Part shown: one piece after another, positions 1 to 6,601 of the stretch | Position numbering within the stretch: position 1 is the stretch's first letter | How the letters are laid out: each line of letters begins with the position of its first letter | Source of the DNA: a virus | Virus record (IMG/VR): IMGVR_UViG_3300042988_000154 | Location: 1-23,753 of that record | Reading direction: 5' to 3' (one strand) | Length of the DNA stretch: 23,753 nucleotides | Position numbers and translations under genes: made by a program | The notes under the pieces: generated by a model | The model's input: the letters and a program-made list of their open reading frames with translations, nothing else | The model's database searches: none | What the model was told of the DNA's origin: nothing

Positions 1-44
1 TCATCTTTGATCCAACTAAAAATTCCTGCTAGAATATCGTTCAT
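1..44 (-). CDS. 5' end of an unknown phage gene, cut by window edge
   Basis: An ATG at 44-42 overlaps the TGA of the preceding gene as ATGA, the commonest junction in this window, and the frame stays open to base 1. Only about 14 residues are visible (MNDILAGIFSWIKD). That is too little for identification. In T4 the genes downstream of dsbA are 33 and 59, so a late-transcription or replication accessory protein is possible, but this rests on gene order alone. Confidence 0.55.
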   Translation of the reverse strand, partial: MNDILAGIFSWIKD

Positions 45-310
45 ACTGAATACTTGCTTTCCAACTCAATTAGCTTACTCAGCTCTGCTAGCTCTTCGTT
101 GTGTTTAGATCTAAGATTGCTTAGTTCCATTTCGTGCTTAACATACAAGCTCAGGCGGCGTCCTGTATACCCATGCTCGCCAAATCCTATCTTAGCATAG
201 CGAGCTTCGGGACTGTAGACCTGCCACGTAGCACTTTTAATATCAGCTCTACGCTTTAGGTCGTCCCAGTCTTCCTCGTCATCATAAACTGCTGAACGAG
301 AATCTCCCAT
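41..310 (-). CDS. Small charged hypothetical phage protein
   Basis: This 89-aa, highly charged protein was not recognised. The N-terminal part is acidic (DDEEDWDDLKRR). The C-terminal third (about residues 58-88) is rich in Glu, Leu, Lys and Ser with coiled-coil-like spacing. There is no signal peptide or membrane segment. The start codon shares one base with the stop of the dsbA-like gene (TAATG), and the stop overlaps the next start as ATGA, so it is translationally linked on both sides. Position just downstream of dsbA matches the place of gene 33 in T4, but I see no convincing resemblance to gp33, so no function is assigned. Confidence 0.75.
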   Translation of the reverse strand: MGDSRSAVYDDEEDWDDLKRRADIKSATWQVYSPEARYAKIGFGEHGYTGRRLSLYVKHEMELSNLRSKHNEELAELSKLIELESKYSV

Positions 311-585
311 TACAGTGTCTTGCCCACTGTTTCAAGGATGGTGTTCAACTCATCGTGGTCACGATTGGTTTCACCTAGTTTAGCCTTGTGTGCAATCTTC
401 AACGCCTTCTTGAGAGTGCCTGGCTTAATTTCAAGTTCTTCGGCGATAGCTTTAATGGTATCGTTGAGACCTTCGTTTAAGGATTCAATCTCGTGCATGA
501 CGCCCATGCCTTCGTTGAATAGTTGCTGTAGTTTAATTTTGGCATCGCCGTTAAAACTGCGATTGTAGCCGTTACCGTTATCCAT
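310..585 (-). CDS. dsbA: DsbA-like double-stranded DNA-binding protein, T4 type
   Basis: The 91-aa protein matches T4 DsbA (about 89 aa, a dsDNA-binding protein linked to late transcription) in length and layout. A variable N-terminus is followed by a helical region, about residues 35-90, with NEGLNDTIKAIAEELEI, a basic helix (KKALKIAHKAKLGE) and an acidic stretch ending HDELNTILETV. T4 DsbA has the same order of NELIKDI, DELGVDG, a short basic segment and an acidic EVVELYDTVF tail. The similarity is by eye and modest. It is the first gene of a short transcript: a sigma70-like promoter lies upstream and a clear Shine-Dalgarno AGGAG sits 9 bases before the ATG. The next gene starts in TAATG. 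It supports a T4-like phage origin. Confidence 0.72.
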   Translation of the reverse strand: MDNGNGYNRSFNGDAKIKLQQLFNEGMGVMHEIESLNEGLNDTIKAIAEELEIKPGTLKKALKIAHKAKLGETNRDHDELNTILETVGKTL

Positions 586-594
586 GTAATAGTT

Positions 595-599
595 CTCCT
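595..599 (-). promoter_or_regulatory. Shine-Dalgarno site of the dsbA-like gene
   Basis: On the minus strand the leader reads AGGAG with 9 bases to the ATG at 585. It is one of the few clear Shine-Dalgarno sites in the window, where most starts sit inside the preceding gene, and it fixes the start of the dsbA-like protein. Confidence 0.75.
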
Positions 600-607
600 A
601 GTTGATT

Positions 608-636
608 AGTATACTTACTTAGTTGCTGTAGATCAA
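608..636 (-). promoter_or_regulatory. Sigma70-type promoter of the dsbA-like operon
   Basis: On the minus strand TTGATC (636-631) is followed after exactly 17 bases by TATACT (613-608). These are 4/6 and 5/6 matches to TTGACA and TATAAT. The predicted start of transcription near 601 leaves a leader of about 15 bases with a Shine-Dalgarno. The -35 box contains the TGA stop of the upstream 260-aa gene (635-633), the same arrangement as the promoter at 23268-23296. Confidence 0.65.
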
Positions 637-1415
637 GAGTTCTGAGTAACTTCCACAAGGAAGTTGCCCGCTTCTTTCCACTTGTCTTCTGTGATAGTTT
701 CTGTCGGCAAGTCTGAACTTGGCCACACAAACAAATACCCGCCGTTTACGTCAAATCGTTTGTTGAAGTTGACGCTGCCTTTGCTGTACTCTAACAGCTT
801 GTACAAGATTTTGCCATTGGCATCATATGCATTGTATCCAGATGCCTTGCCTTGTTTGTTGATGTAGGTGTCAAACGAGGCTGGCGGTGGCGCTGCAAAC
901 GCTTGTTCTTCGATGTACACTGCTTTGTATCCATTGCCTTTACCGTACAAGAAGATGATGCTGTTTAAATCTGTACATCCTGCTTCTTCGGTTGTACGCT
1001 TTGCATACTCTTGGTACTCTGCAATTTGATCTAGGATCACTTCTTCAGGATTACTAGAGAAGTTTTCATGTTCGACATTGGGACGACGAACTGGACTTAG
1101 CACACTAGTTGGAATCTTTACGTATAGATTGCTATCAACCTTTACGTATTGGTTGTCTGATTCAGTTTGTGTTTTAGTGGGAGTCTTGGTAATAATTCCC
1201 AACACATCCCTGCACTTGATGTCGTATGCAATATTGCCTGCTCTAACGTCAACAATGGTAGTTGATCCACCTCGTTGTTCTACATCAGAATAGAAAGCAC
1301 GGAGTCCTTCTCTGATAACAGCTTCGCCTGCGTCATCGTTTGGCACACTGTAATGCCATGCTTCTTTTGCGTGTGCAGCAATATTGGTTGCTACTGCCTG
1401 TGTAATTAATTTCAT
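633..1415 (-). CDS. Hypothetical protein, possible PD-(D/E)XK-like nuclease
   Basis: I do not recognise this 260-aa protein with certainty. About residues 50-70 read like the core of a PD-(D/E)XK nuclease fold: a hydrophobic strand ending in Asp56, a short turn, then a strand with Asp65-Ile-Lys67, plus Glu31 in an upstream helix as a possible extra ligand. The C-terminal half has aromatic- and glycine-rich segments (YGKGNGYKAVYIEE; GGYLFVWPSSD) and no membrane segment. Its start overlaps the stop of the HNH-like gene as ATGA, so it is co-translated with the ParB-like and HNH-like genes and is the last gene of that transcript. Position beside two other putative DNA-acting proteins fits a nuclease, but this is inference. 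Confidence 0.7.
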   Translation of the reverse strand: MKLITQAVATNIAAHAKEAWHYSVPNDDAGEAVIREGLRAFYSDVEQRGGSTTIVDVRAGNIAYDIKCRDVLGIITKTPTKTQTESDNQYVKVDSNLYVKIPTSVLSPVRRPNVEHENFSSNPEEVILDQIAEYQEYAKRTTEEAGCTDLNSIIFLYGKGNGYKAVYIEEQAFAAPPPASFDTYINKQGKASGYNAYDANGKILYKLLEYSKGSVNFNKRFDVNGGYLFVWPSSDLPTETITEDKWKEAGNFLVEVTQNS

Positions 1416-1969
1416 AAAATAGTTAAATGTTTAAAATAGTTGTAATGGTCATCTAATGTCCATGTAGCAGGATCAATATCAGTTCCGTCATAAGTTTGAT
1501 ACTTACCGTCAAATACTTGCGAATAACGTAAAAATGGCAAGTACATGTTTGGTGTTTTATCGCCCCAACCTGCTTCGTTTAGTAATTTGTGTTTTACTTT
1601 ACAGAGCTTAACCGTTGGAGTGTTTAGGGCTTGCTCGACTGTTATTTTTTTCTGTAACAACAGATCTCGGACCCGACTAGCTGGGATTAAATGTTCAAAG
1701 TCTGTTTCGGTAGCGCCTACTTCAATATAATGGGCACCCATTCCGTTACGCTGCTCAATACAATACTTGTGGTATCTACGTAAGTAATAATCAATATCAT
1801 TACGCAGTTCACGAAGTAATTGCTGATCATTTTCAACTAAATGGTATTCATCTACTAAGCGAGTAATGTGCTTAGTACAATGTTCCATTATTGTTTTATA
1901 TGTAGCAAGTGTACGCTTTGTTTTCCCATACACCGGTGCAATAAATTGTTCTAATGATTCTTTAATCAT
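1412..1969 (-). CDS. HNH-like protein downstream of inserted homing endonuclease
   Basis: From the ATG at 1969 this gives 185 aa starting MIKESLEQF. An in-frame ATG exists at 2050, but its extra 27 codons lie wholly inside the HNH endonuclease gene, and the 1969 start is also where a perfect ATGA junction would form without that insert. About residues 90-140 carry an HNH-like array: Glu-His in EHLIPASRVRD, Asn in ALNTPTV, then LCKVKHKLLNEAGWG. The N-terminal half is helical with many charged residues. It probably cuts or binds DNA with the ParB-like neighbour. The HNH reading is by eye; zinc-binding cysteine pairs are absent. It ends in ATGA with the 260-aa gene. Confidence 0.7.
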   Translation of the reverse strand: MIKESLEQFIAPVYGKTKRTLATYKTIMEHCTKHITRLVDEYHLVENDQQLLRELRNDIDYYLRRYHKYCIEQRNGMGAHYIEVGATETDFEHLIPASRVRDLLLQKKITVEQALNTPTVKLCKVKHKLLNEAGWGDKTPNMYLPFLRYSQVFDGKYQTYDGTDIDPATWTLDDHYNYFKHLTIL

Positions 1970-2954
1970 ATTTCCCGCCTTTATGTTTGCAGTTGATCCC
2001 ATGCCACTGGTTGTAATTAGATCGAACACACTCTTTTCCGCAGTGTTCACATGCTACCGTGGGGCGTTTGATCCCTTTCATCCGTTCACTCATCTTTTTC
2101 TTAAAACTGTTAGACTTAGGTCTACTCCCAACCATCCTAGAGTTTTCAATTTGACGTTGCTTTCCCTCGGGTGTGTACACTTTGTTTTTAGAGGCTGTTC
2201 GCATTCTTTCAATTTGTTCAGGGGTATATAATTCTTCCCATGTCTTGTTTCTCTTTGCGGCCGCTGTTTTTTCTATTGCCACCGGATCTCTCTTAACCCC
2301 GACACGAGCGTCAGATGCTGCCTTTCTGGCTGCAATAACTTCAGGACGTTTGTTAACTTCTTTTCGATGCTCTAATATTTTCTGTTTCCAAACAGGGTCA
2401 TCCCAATTAGCCTTTATTGCCGCAAGTCTTGCAGCCTTGCCCTCAGGAGACACATTCTGTTTCTTGCCCCACTGTGGATTTTCCGGGCCACGCTTAAAAA
2501 CTTTAAGTTTGCTTTTTTCTCCAATGATGCGTTTAGTTTCTTCAGAGTGCTTTTTCCCTTTGAAGTTTGCACCTTCCCTGGCCCATTTTTCTTTTAGTAT
2601 TGCTGAATATTCTTTTCTAAATACTTCATACGTTCTACTTGAGATAGTGTAGGTATGATGCACACCTCTAACTTTAGTTGTCATCTTGCTAATAAATGTA
2701 TTGAAAGCAAAAGCCATTTTGCTTCCGTACACTCCAGTAAATTTCATCTTCCATAGCAACGCATGGGCAATATAATGCTCTCTTGCAGTAAGTTTTACTA
2801 AGTTGGCTTTACTGTCATTACCGCCAAAACTGCGTGGCACAATGTGATGGGTTTCACTATATCCCACAATGGTGCGGGATTGTGCTTTTGCAATCAACGA
2901 ATCATACCATCTAGCATATTTTTTATTAGCGTGTTGCACTGGCCACTCAATCAT
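1962..2954 (-). CDS. HNH homing endonuclease with NUMOD3 repeats
   Basis: The 330-aa product has the three parts of a free-standing phage homing endonuclease. Residues 36-63 form the HNH site (THHIVPRSFGG, then NLVKLT with Asn51, then REHYIAH with His60). About residues 105-295 are low-complexity basic NUMOD3-type DNA-binding repeats (GKKHSEETKR, SPEGKAAR, TPEGKQRQ, KMSERMKG). The last 30 residues carry a zinc finger, Cys302, Cys305, His318 and Cys322. Such enzymes nick or cut a related genome lacking the gene and so spread it. Its ATG overlaps the ParB-like stop (ATGA) and its last codons overlap the start of the HNH-like gene by 8 bases. It is flanked by the 7-base repeat TATGATT. Confidence 0.93.
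   Translation of the reverse strand: MIEWPVQHANKKYARWYDSLIAKAQSRTIVGYSETHHIVPRSFGGNDSKANLVKLTAREHYIAHALLWKMKFTGVYGSKMAFAFNTFISKMTTKVRGVHHTYTISSRTYEVFRKEYSAILKEKWAREGANFKGKKHSEETKRIIGEKSKLKVFKRGPENPQWGKKQNVSPEGKAARLAAIKANWDDPVWKQKILEHRKEVNKRPEVIAARKAASDARVGVKRDPVAIEKTAAAKRNKTWEELYTPEQIERMRTASKNKVYTPEGKQRQIENSRMVGSRPKSNSFKKKMSERMKGIKRPTVACEHCGKECVRSNYNQWHGINCKHKGGKYD
1964..1970 (-). repeat. Downstream copy of TATGATT flanking the HNH gene
   Basis: The minus strand reads GGCGGGAAATATGATTAAAG here. The partner copy lies at 2949-2955 within GGCGAGTTATGATTGAG. Collapsing the two copies removes the endonuclease gene exactly and joins the ParB-like stop to the HNH-like start as ATGA. Confidence 0.55.
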
Positions 2955-2955
2955 A
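2949..2955 (-). repeat. Upstream copy of TATGATT flanking the HNH gene
   Basis: The minus strand reads GGCGAGTTATGATTGAG. TTATGA holds the end of the ParB-like gene, and ATGATT starts the endonuclease. The seven bases recur at the other end of the endonuclease gene. Repeats this short can arise by chance, but their exact placement at both gene borders is suggestive. Confidence 0.55.
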
Positions 2956-4006
2956 ACTCGCCTTTATCTGGGAATAATCCAGGGGCAATGTTGCTATCCT
3001 CAATTCCCATCTTGGCGCCTTCGCCGTGGTATGGTAGGTTTAGTGTGCCGCCAGCACGAATGTGTAGTTCACGCAAGAAGTTACTCATTGCACTCGGAGC
3101 ACTCCATGAAGATCCAGGATGCACATAATCCCATTGCAACTTGGCTTTAGAATGGATTAGGTGTGAACTGTTAAAGGTAAGTTTAATACTTTGCAATAGC
3201 GTCTTCATCCAGTCTGCAGGCAAAGGCGAATTAGTGTTAGTTGAACTAATACGATGTAGTTCATATAATCCAATGTAGAGACCTTGGTCAATTTCTTCCT
3301 GTGTTGGGAAAGTTTCCTTGATTGCTGTAAGAATAGACTTAATTACTTTACCAGATTCGTCTACCTCAATGCCCTTGATAGCGTACTTAAAGTGACTAAA
3401 GAAGTAGTCATTGTCTCCACGCAATGCGGGGCTGTTACGGCTACCTTTGTCTTGAAGGTCAATTCCTAGTGCATCAAATTGGTCTTGCATTGTGCGGGCG
3501 CGAACTACTTTAATGTCGCGACTTCCATTTTTGTAACGAACTAGTGCGTTACGGTGTAAATCTCCGGGCGTCAATCTTTTTACTCCTGTATCGTTTAGCA
3601 TTTCAAATGCATAGCTTGCAAAGTTTTTGTCTGATGTGTGTACTACTGCACACGGTACTTCAGTAAAGCCAAGAATGGCACTAGCTATGCTACGATGCTG
3701 ACCATCATACGTATCAATTCTGTCAGAATCTTCTAGGCAACATGCACTCACAGGAGAGCAGATACGTGGATCCCACTTCTTCATGATGTTGATGATGTGT
3801 TTGTGAATTACGTCACGCTGGACTTCGTAATCGATCCACAGAGTTGCAATGGGAACCATTGCTGTAGTAGGGAATGTAAATAAACTTGCTTTAGCACGGG
3901 CACGCCATGCATCAAGTTCTTTTTGTGTCACGTTGAAGTGTGAACGAAGTTGTGCTTCAACTTCTGCAGCAACATCGGTTAGACGACGGGTAAGGCGTTT
4001 AGCCAT
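2951..4006 (-). CDS. ParB/DGQHR-fold protein
   Basis: The 351-aa protein shows a ParB/sulfiredoxin-type core at about residues 50-125. A strand VPIATLWIDYEVQR ends in the Gln-Arg typical of ParB-like domains. A helix follows (KHIINIMKKWDP). Then comes the signature DGQHR at 101-105, leading into RSIASAILGF and a strand EVPCAVV. This fold binds nucleotides or DNA and occurs in partition proteins, in DndB-like phosphorothioation regulators and in many phage proteins; the exact role here is unknown. The C-terminal 200 residues match nothing I know. A Shine-Dalgarno-like AGAGGAA lies 8 bases before the ATG and a promoter further upstream, so it leads a transcript continuing through the HNH endonuclease, HNH-like and 260-aa genes. 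Confidence 0.8.
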   Translation of the reverse strand: MAKRLTRRLTDVAAEVEAQLRSHFNVTQKELDAWRARAKASLFTFPTTAMVPIATLWIDYEVQRDVIHKHIINIMKKWDPRICSPVSACCLEDSDRIDTYDGQHRSIASAILGFTEVPCAVVHTSDKNFASYAFEMLNDTGVKRLTPGDLHRNALVRYKNGSRDIKVVRARTMQDQFDALGIDLQDKGSRNSPALRGDNDYFFSHFKYAIKGIEVDESGKVIKSILTAIKETFPTQEEIDQGLYIGLYELHRISSTNTNSPLPADWMKTLLQSIKLTFNSSHLIHSKAKLQWDYVHPGSSWSAPSAMSNFLRELHIRAGGTLNLPYHGEGAKMGIEDSNIAPGLFPDKGEL

Positions 4007-4096
4007 AATAATATTTCCTCTAGGTTAACGGGCAAATAACTGCCACCCAGTAAATCTATATTGCTACCATAGCGTTCTTAATTTACTAGCTATGAT

Positions 4097-4124
4097 TGTA
4101 TAAATTTACACCCCTAGAGATCAA
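4097..4124 (-). promoter_or_regulatory. Probable promoter of the ParB-like gene
   Basis: On the minus strand TTGATC (4124-4119) is followed after 16 bases by TATACA (4102-4097), each a 4/6 match to the sigma70 boxes. This is the only sizeable non-coding gap in the window (4007-4164), directly upstream of the ParB-like gene. The -35 box is identical to that of the dsbA-like promoter. Confidence 0.45.
4098..4111. promoter_or_regulatory. Near-perfect 14-base dyad over the -10 box
   Basis: The plus strand reads GTATAAATTTACAC, a dyad of the form GTRTAAATTTAYAC with one mismatched pair. It overlaps the proposed -10 box and could be an operator. The plus strand also contains TATAAATT, 7/8 of the T4 late promoter, but it would point into the 3' end of the oppositely oriented 811-aa gene. 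Confidence 0.3.
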
Positions 4125-4147
4125 ATATTATGGCACACTATTTCAAA

Positions 4148-4157
4148 GTTAATTAAC
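4148..4157. repeat. Perfect 10-base palindrome after the 811-aa gene
   Basis: GTTAATTAAC is self-complementary and lies 8 bases after the TGA of the 811-aa gene. It has no GC-rich stem or U-run, so it is a poor terminator. It may be chance in AT-rich DNA or a protein-binding site. Confidence 0.25.
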
Positions 4158-4164
4158 CGTATTA

Positions 4165-6600
4165 TCATTTACTGTCAAATCGATTTCTGAGCCATGCCCA
4201 TTCAAAAGATAATTGCAACTTTGCAGGGTCACCTTGTACTTCATCGTAGTAACGTAATGCGTCATTGGCGCCATCGATGCTGTAGTTGCTGTAGTTGCCT
4301 GCTGCCACTGTACACCATGTGTTCAGTCTATGTTCAGTTTCTAATGTAGGCTGAGTGTCCATGAACATGCGTAGCTTCAGTGCTTCACGGAATGCTGTGC
4401 GCCACGTTGTCCAAGAGTCTTGGTTATAGTGTGCAGTTCCGGACAACAGCGGAACAGATTCGTGTGCTTGCGACAGTGTAAAGTCAATGCCAGGATTGTT
4501 ATTTTCCAATACCAATCGCTTGTTATATGCAATCACACCCATGTGTCCGTACTCTAGGCCGTTAACAGGATTACGTGCATTAAAGATGTAATGTTTGGGG
4601 CCTTGCCAATAGTCTGGTTGGAACTCCCACAGCTCTCTACTACCGACTACTTCGAGTTTAGCAAACACTGCAAGGAACCAATCGGATGTGCTTAGACGGG
4701 CAGCAGCTTGATATGCTGCCACGCGACCGTTGACCCCGCGTATCCACTTCACATCTCTGTTACTCATGTACTCAGTATGGTCAAACCACTTTTGTTCGTC
4801 TGGCTCTCCGTTGCTGATGTAAATGATATCAAGGTCCGGGGTGTATCTAACATTACGAGTCTTGGATGTATCTAAGTAAGGATAATCGTAGACCTGTGTT
4901 TTAATGTACTTCTTAGCGTCACGTGGTATGATACTGGTTGCCTTATCTGCAGAATAGTCACGTGCAAGGCGATCCTTCTCTGTCCACATACATATGTTTA
5001 CATTGGCTATCTTGGTAATGTTACCTTGATTGGTAAACAGTGCATATGGAGTCGTGAAGTTGTGATTCTTAATGGCCTCTACTATGTTGTCATCTTCGTA
5101 GTAGACCGCAGGAATGTCGTAGCGTTTGACTTTTGAGCCAAACACATAGTTAATAACATTAAACCAGTCTAGCAACTCTAGTTCAACCATTTGCTTTTTA
5201 AATGACTCAACGTGTATGTAGAATGTGTCTCCACGTTGTTCATACTGCCCGCCTTCATTAACAAAGCAGTGGATCATTTCCTTTTGCCAAGGCTCGGGTT
5301 GCCATGTAAAGTCAAACTCTGAGTAGTCACATATGCTGTTTAAAATCCATACGTACTCGGTATCGGCATTATTGATGATACGCTTAAAGGTGTCAAGGTA
5401 AGTGTTTGCAAACCGTGTCTTAACTACGTTCTTAAATTTAAACTTTATGGCTTCATAGTCTAAGTCACTGTCTGTGTTACCATGGTCAACAAAATACATG
5501 TCGTAGATGTTTTCTGGCTTAACAACACTTTGATCAGTGACGAAATTTAAGTTTGGAAAATCCTCAATGCCCTTTGCTCCGTTAGCTTGGTGCATGTTGA
5601 ATTCGTACTTGTTGATTAAGAACGTATCACTCCACTTGTTATGCTGACTAGGGAATACATGCGTCATATAACTTTGCCAAGGCAATGCATGCCAATGGAA
5701 GTCAAAGTCACTGTAATCGTACTCGCTAGAGATTACCCAGAACTTAGTGGTACTAGATCTGTTTACACAACGTTTAATAGTGTCCATCATGCTGTTTGCA
5801 TAACGTACTTTTGTGATGTTTAATCGCTCGCTCAACAAGTCGAATCTAACTTGTGCAGTAGGATTGCCTTTGTCTATGTAAAAGATATCCAGCACTTCCA
5901 TCACTGACAGCTTGTGGTAACCTCGCGTGGGCATAGGGCCTGCGAACTTAATGTCTGTGGCTCCGGGTACAGTGTAAGTTAGTCCAATGCTTTTTTGATA
6001 TTCGGTGCCAAAGTGATATACATATGGCGGCTCTAGTGTGTTAGGATGCCAGGTAAAGTCAATGGTTGTTTCATTGACTTCTTCGGGTATGACCCAATTT
6101 GTTTTGTCGGGCAGTGCTGTAACAGCAAATGGACTAACCATTTTAACGCCGGTGGCCCCGATTTGCCAGAACACTACTCCACTTGCACTTTGGTGTTGGC
6201 TCGGGAAATGGTAATTAAAGGATGGGTCAATTGAATCTGGGTGCCAGCTGGTATCTACAGAATTGATGTCAATATTGCCGGGAATGATCCATTGATTGCT
6301 GTTAGGCAAACGCCTTACAGTTTGCTCTGTCCTAAAGTTCCACTGTTGCTGATCAAACGAATCAACATGTGCTAGATACACATCTCCATTTCGTTGCCAT
6401 TGACTTGAGAATACGTGAACATGATCCTTTTCCCAAGGGGGCGGAGTCCAACTAAAATCAAACCCTGTGTAGTCATTGCCCCCATAAATAAACCAAAAGA
6501 ACCCAGTTTTAGCTTGCGCCGCTGCGGTGCCAATGTTGAGTGCATATCTCTCAAATTCGAATAGGTTTGGCTTTGGGCCATAATAGAAAACGTCAAACAT
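4165..6600 (-). CDS. Large protein of repeated degenerate glycosyltransferase-like units
   Basis: This 811-aa protein, the largest here, is built of repeats. Longer units at about 1-80, 236-335 and 366-467 share a strand like LDIFYIDKGN, a KVRYAN-like strand, DTIKR, a hydrophobic strand WVI, then DYSDFDFxWxPxPWQxxxxHVFPSQ. Two shorter copies (about 101-160, 163-222) keep WIIPxxxDxxxxDFTWHP and YHFxxxxQ. The C-terminal unit (588-760) aligns with the 300-aa glycosyltransferase at 19873-20775 (LDIIYISNGEP; FNARNPVNGLEYG; WRTAFREALKLRMF). Where that enzyme has Asp-Gly-Asp, this unit has FAKLEV, so catalysis looks lost. It may bind glycans or scaffold active transferases. No signal peptide is seen. 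Its start shares CATG with the divergent glycosyltransferase. Confidence 0.88.
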   Translation of the reverse strand: MFDVFYYGPKPNLFEFERYALNIGTAAAQAKTGFFWFIYGGNDYTGFDFSWTPPPWEKDHVHVFSSQWQRNGDVYLAHVDSFDQQQWNFRTEQTVRRLPNSNQWIIPGNIDINSVDTSWHPDSIDPSFNYHFPSQHQSASGVVFWQIGATGVKMVSPFAVTALPDKTNWVIPEEVNETTIDFTWHPNTLEPPYVYHFGTEYQKSIGLTYTVPGATDIKFAGPMPTRGYHKLSVMEVLDIFYIDKGNPTAQVRFDLLSERLNITKVRYANSMMDTIKRCVNRSSTTKFWVISSEYDYSDFDFHWHALPWQSYMTHVFPSQHNKWSDTFLINKYEFNMHQANGAKGIEDFPNLNFVTDQSVVKPENIYDMYFVDHGNTDSDLDYEAIKFKFKNVVKTRFANTYLDTFKRIINNADTEYVWILNSICDYSEFDFTWQPEPWQKEMIHCFVNEGGQYEQRGDTFYIHVESFKKQMVELELLDWFNVINYVFGSKVKRYDIPAVYYEDDNIVEAIKNHNFTTPYALFTNQGNITKIANVNICMWTEKDRLARDYSADKATSIIPRDAKKYIKTQVYDYPYLDTSKTRNVRYTPDLDIIYISNGEPDEQKWFDHTEYMSNRDVKWIRGVNGRVAAYQAAARLSTSDWFLAVFAKLEVVGSRELWEFQPDYWQGPKHYIFNARNPVNGLEYGHMGVIAYNKRLVLENNNPGIDFTLSQAHESVPLLSGTAHYNQDSWTTWRTAFREALKLRMFMDTQPTLETEHRLNTWCTVAAGNYSNYSIDGANDALRYYDEVQGDPAKLQLSFEWAWLRNRFDSK

Positions 6601-6601
6601 G
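6598..6601. promoter_or_regulatory. Shared CATG: start codons of two divergent genes
   Basis: The four bases CATG at 6598-6601 supply the ATG of the plus-strand gene (6599-6601) and, on the other strand, the ATG of the 811-aa gene (6600-6598). There is no intergenic DNA, so each gene's leader and promoter must lie inside the other's coding region. No Shine-Dalgarno is visible on either side. Confidence 0.75.

Noticed and set aside
1970-2050. An N-terminal extension of the HNH-like gene by 27 codons
   Set aside because: It lies wholly inside the end of the HNH endonuclease gene in another frame, and the ATG at 1969 gives the start predicted for the uninterrupted gene order.
2173-2652. A 159-codon plus-strand open frame with hydrophobic segments
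   Set aside because: It is antisense to the HNH endonuclease repeats; Lys/Glu-rich codons read backwards give Phe/Leu/Ser-rich frames.
4025-4050. Possible terminator in the gap between the 811-aa and ParB-like genes
   Set aside because: Only a 4-bp GGCA/TGCC stem with no U-run on either strand.
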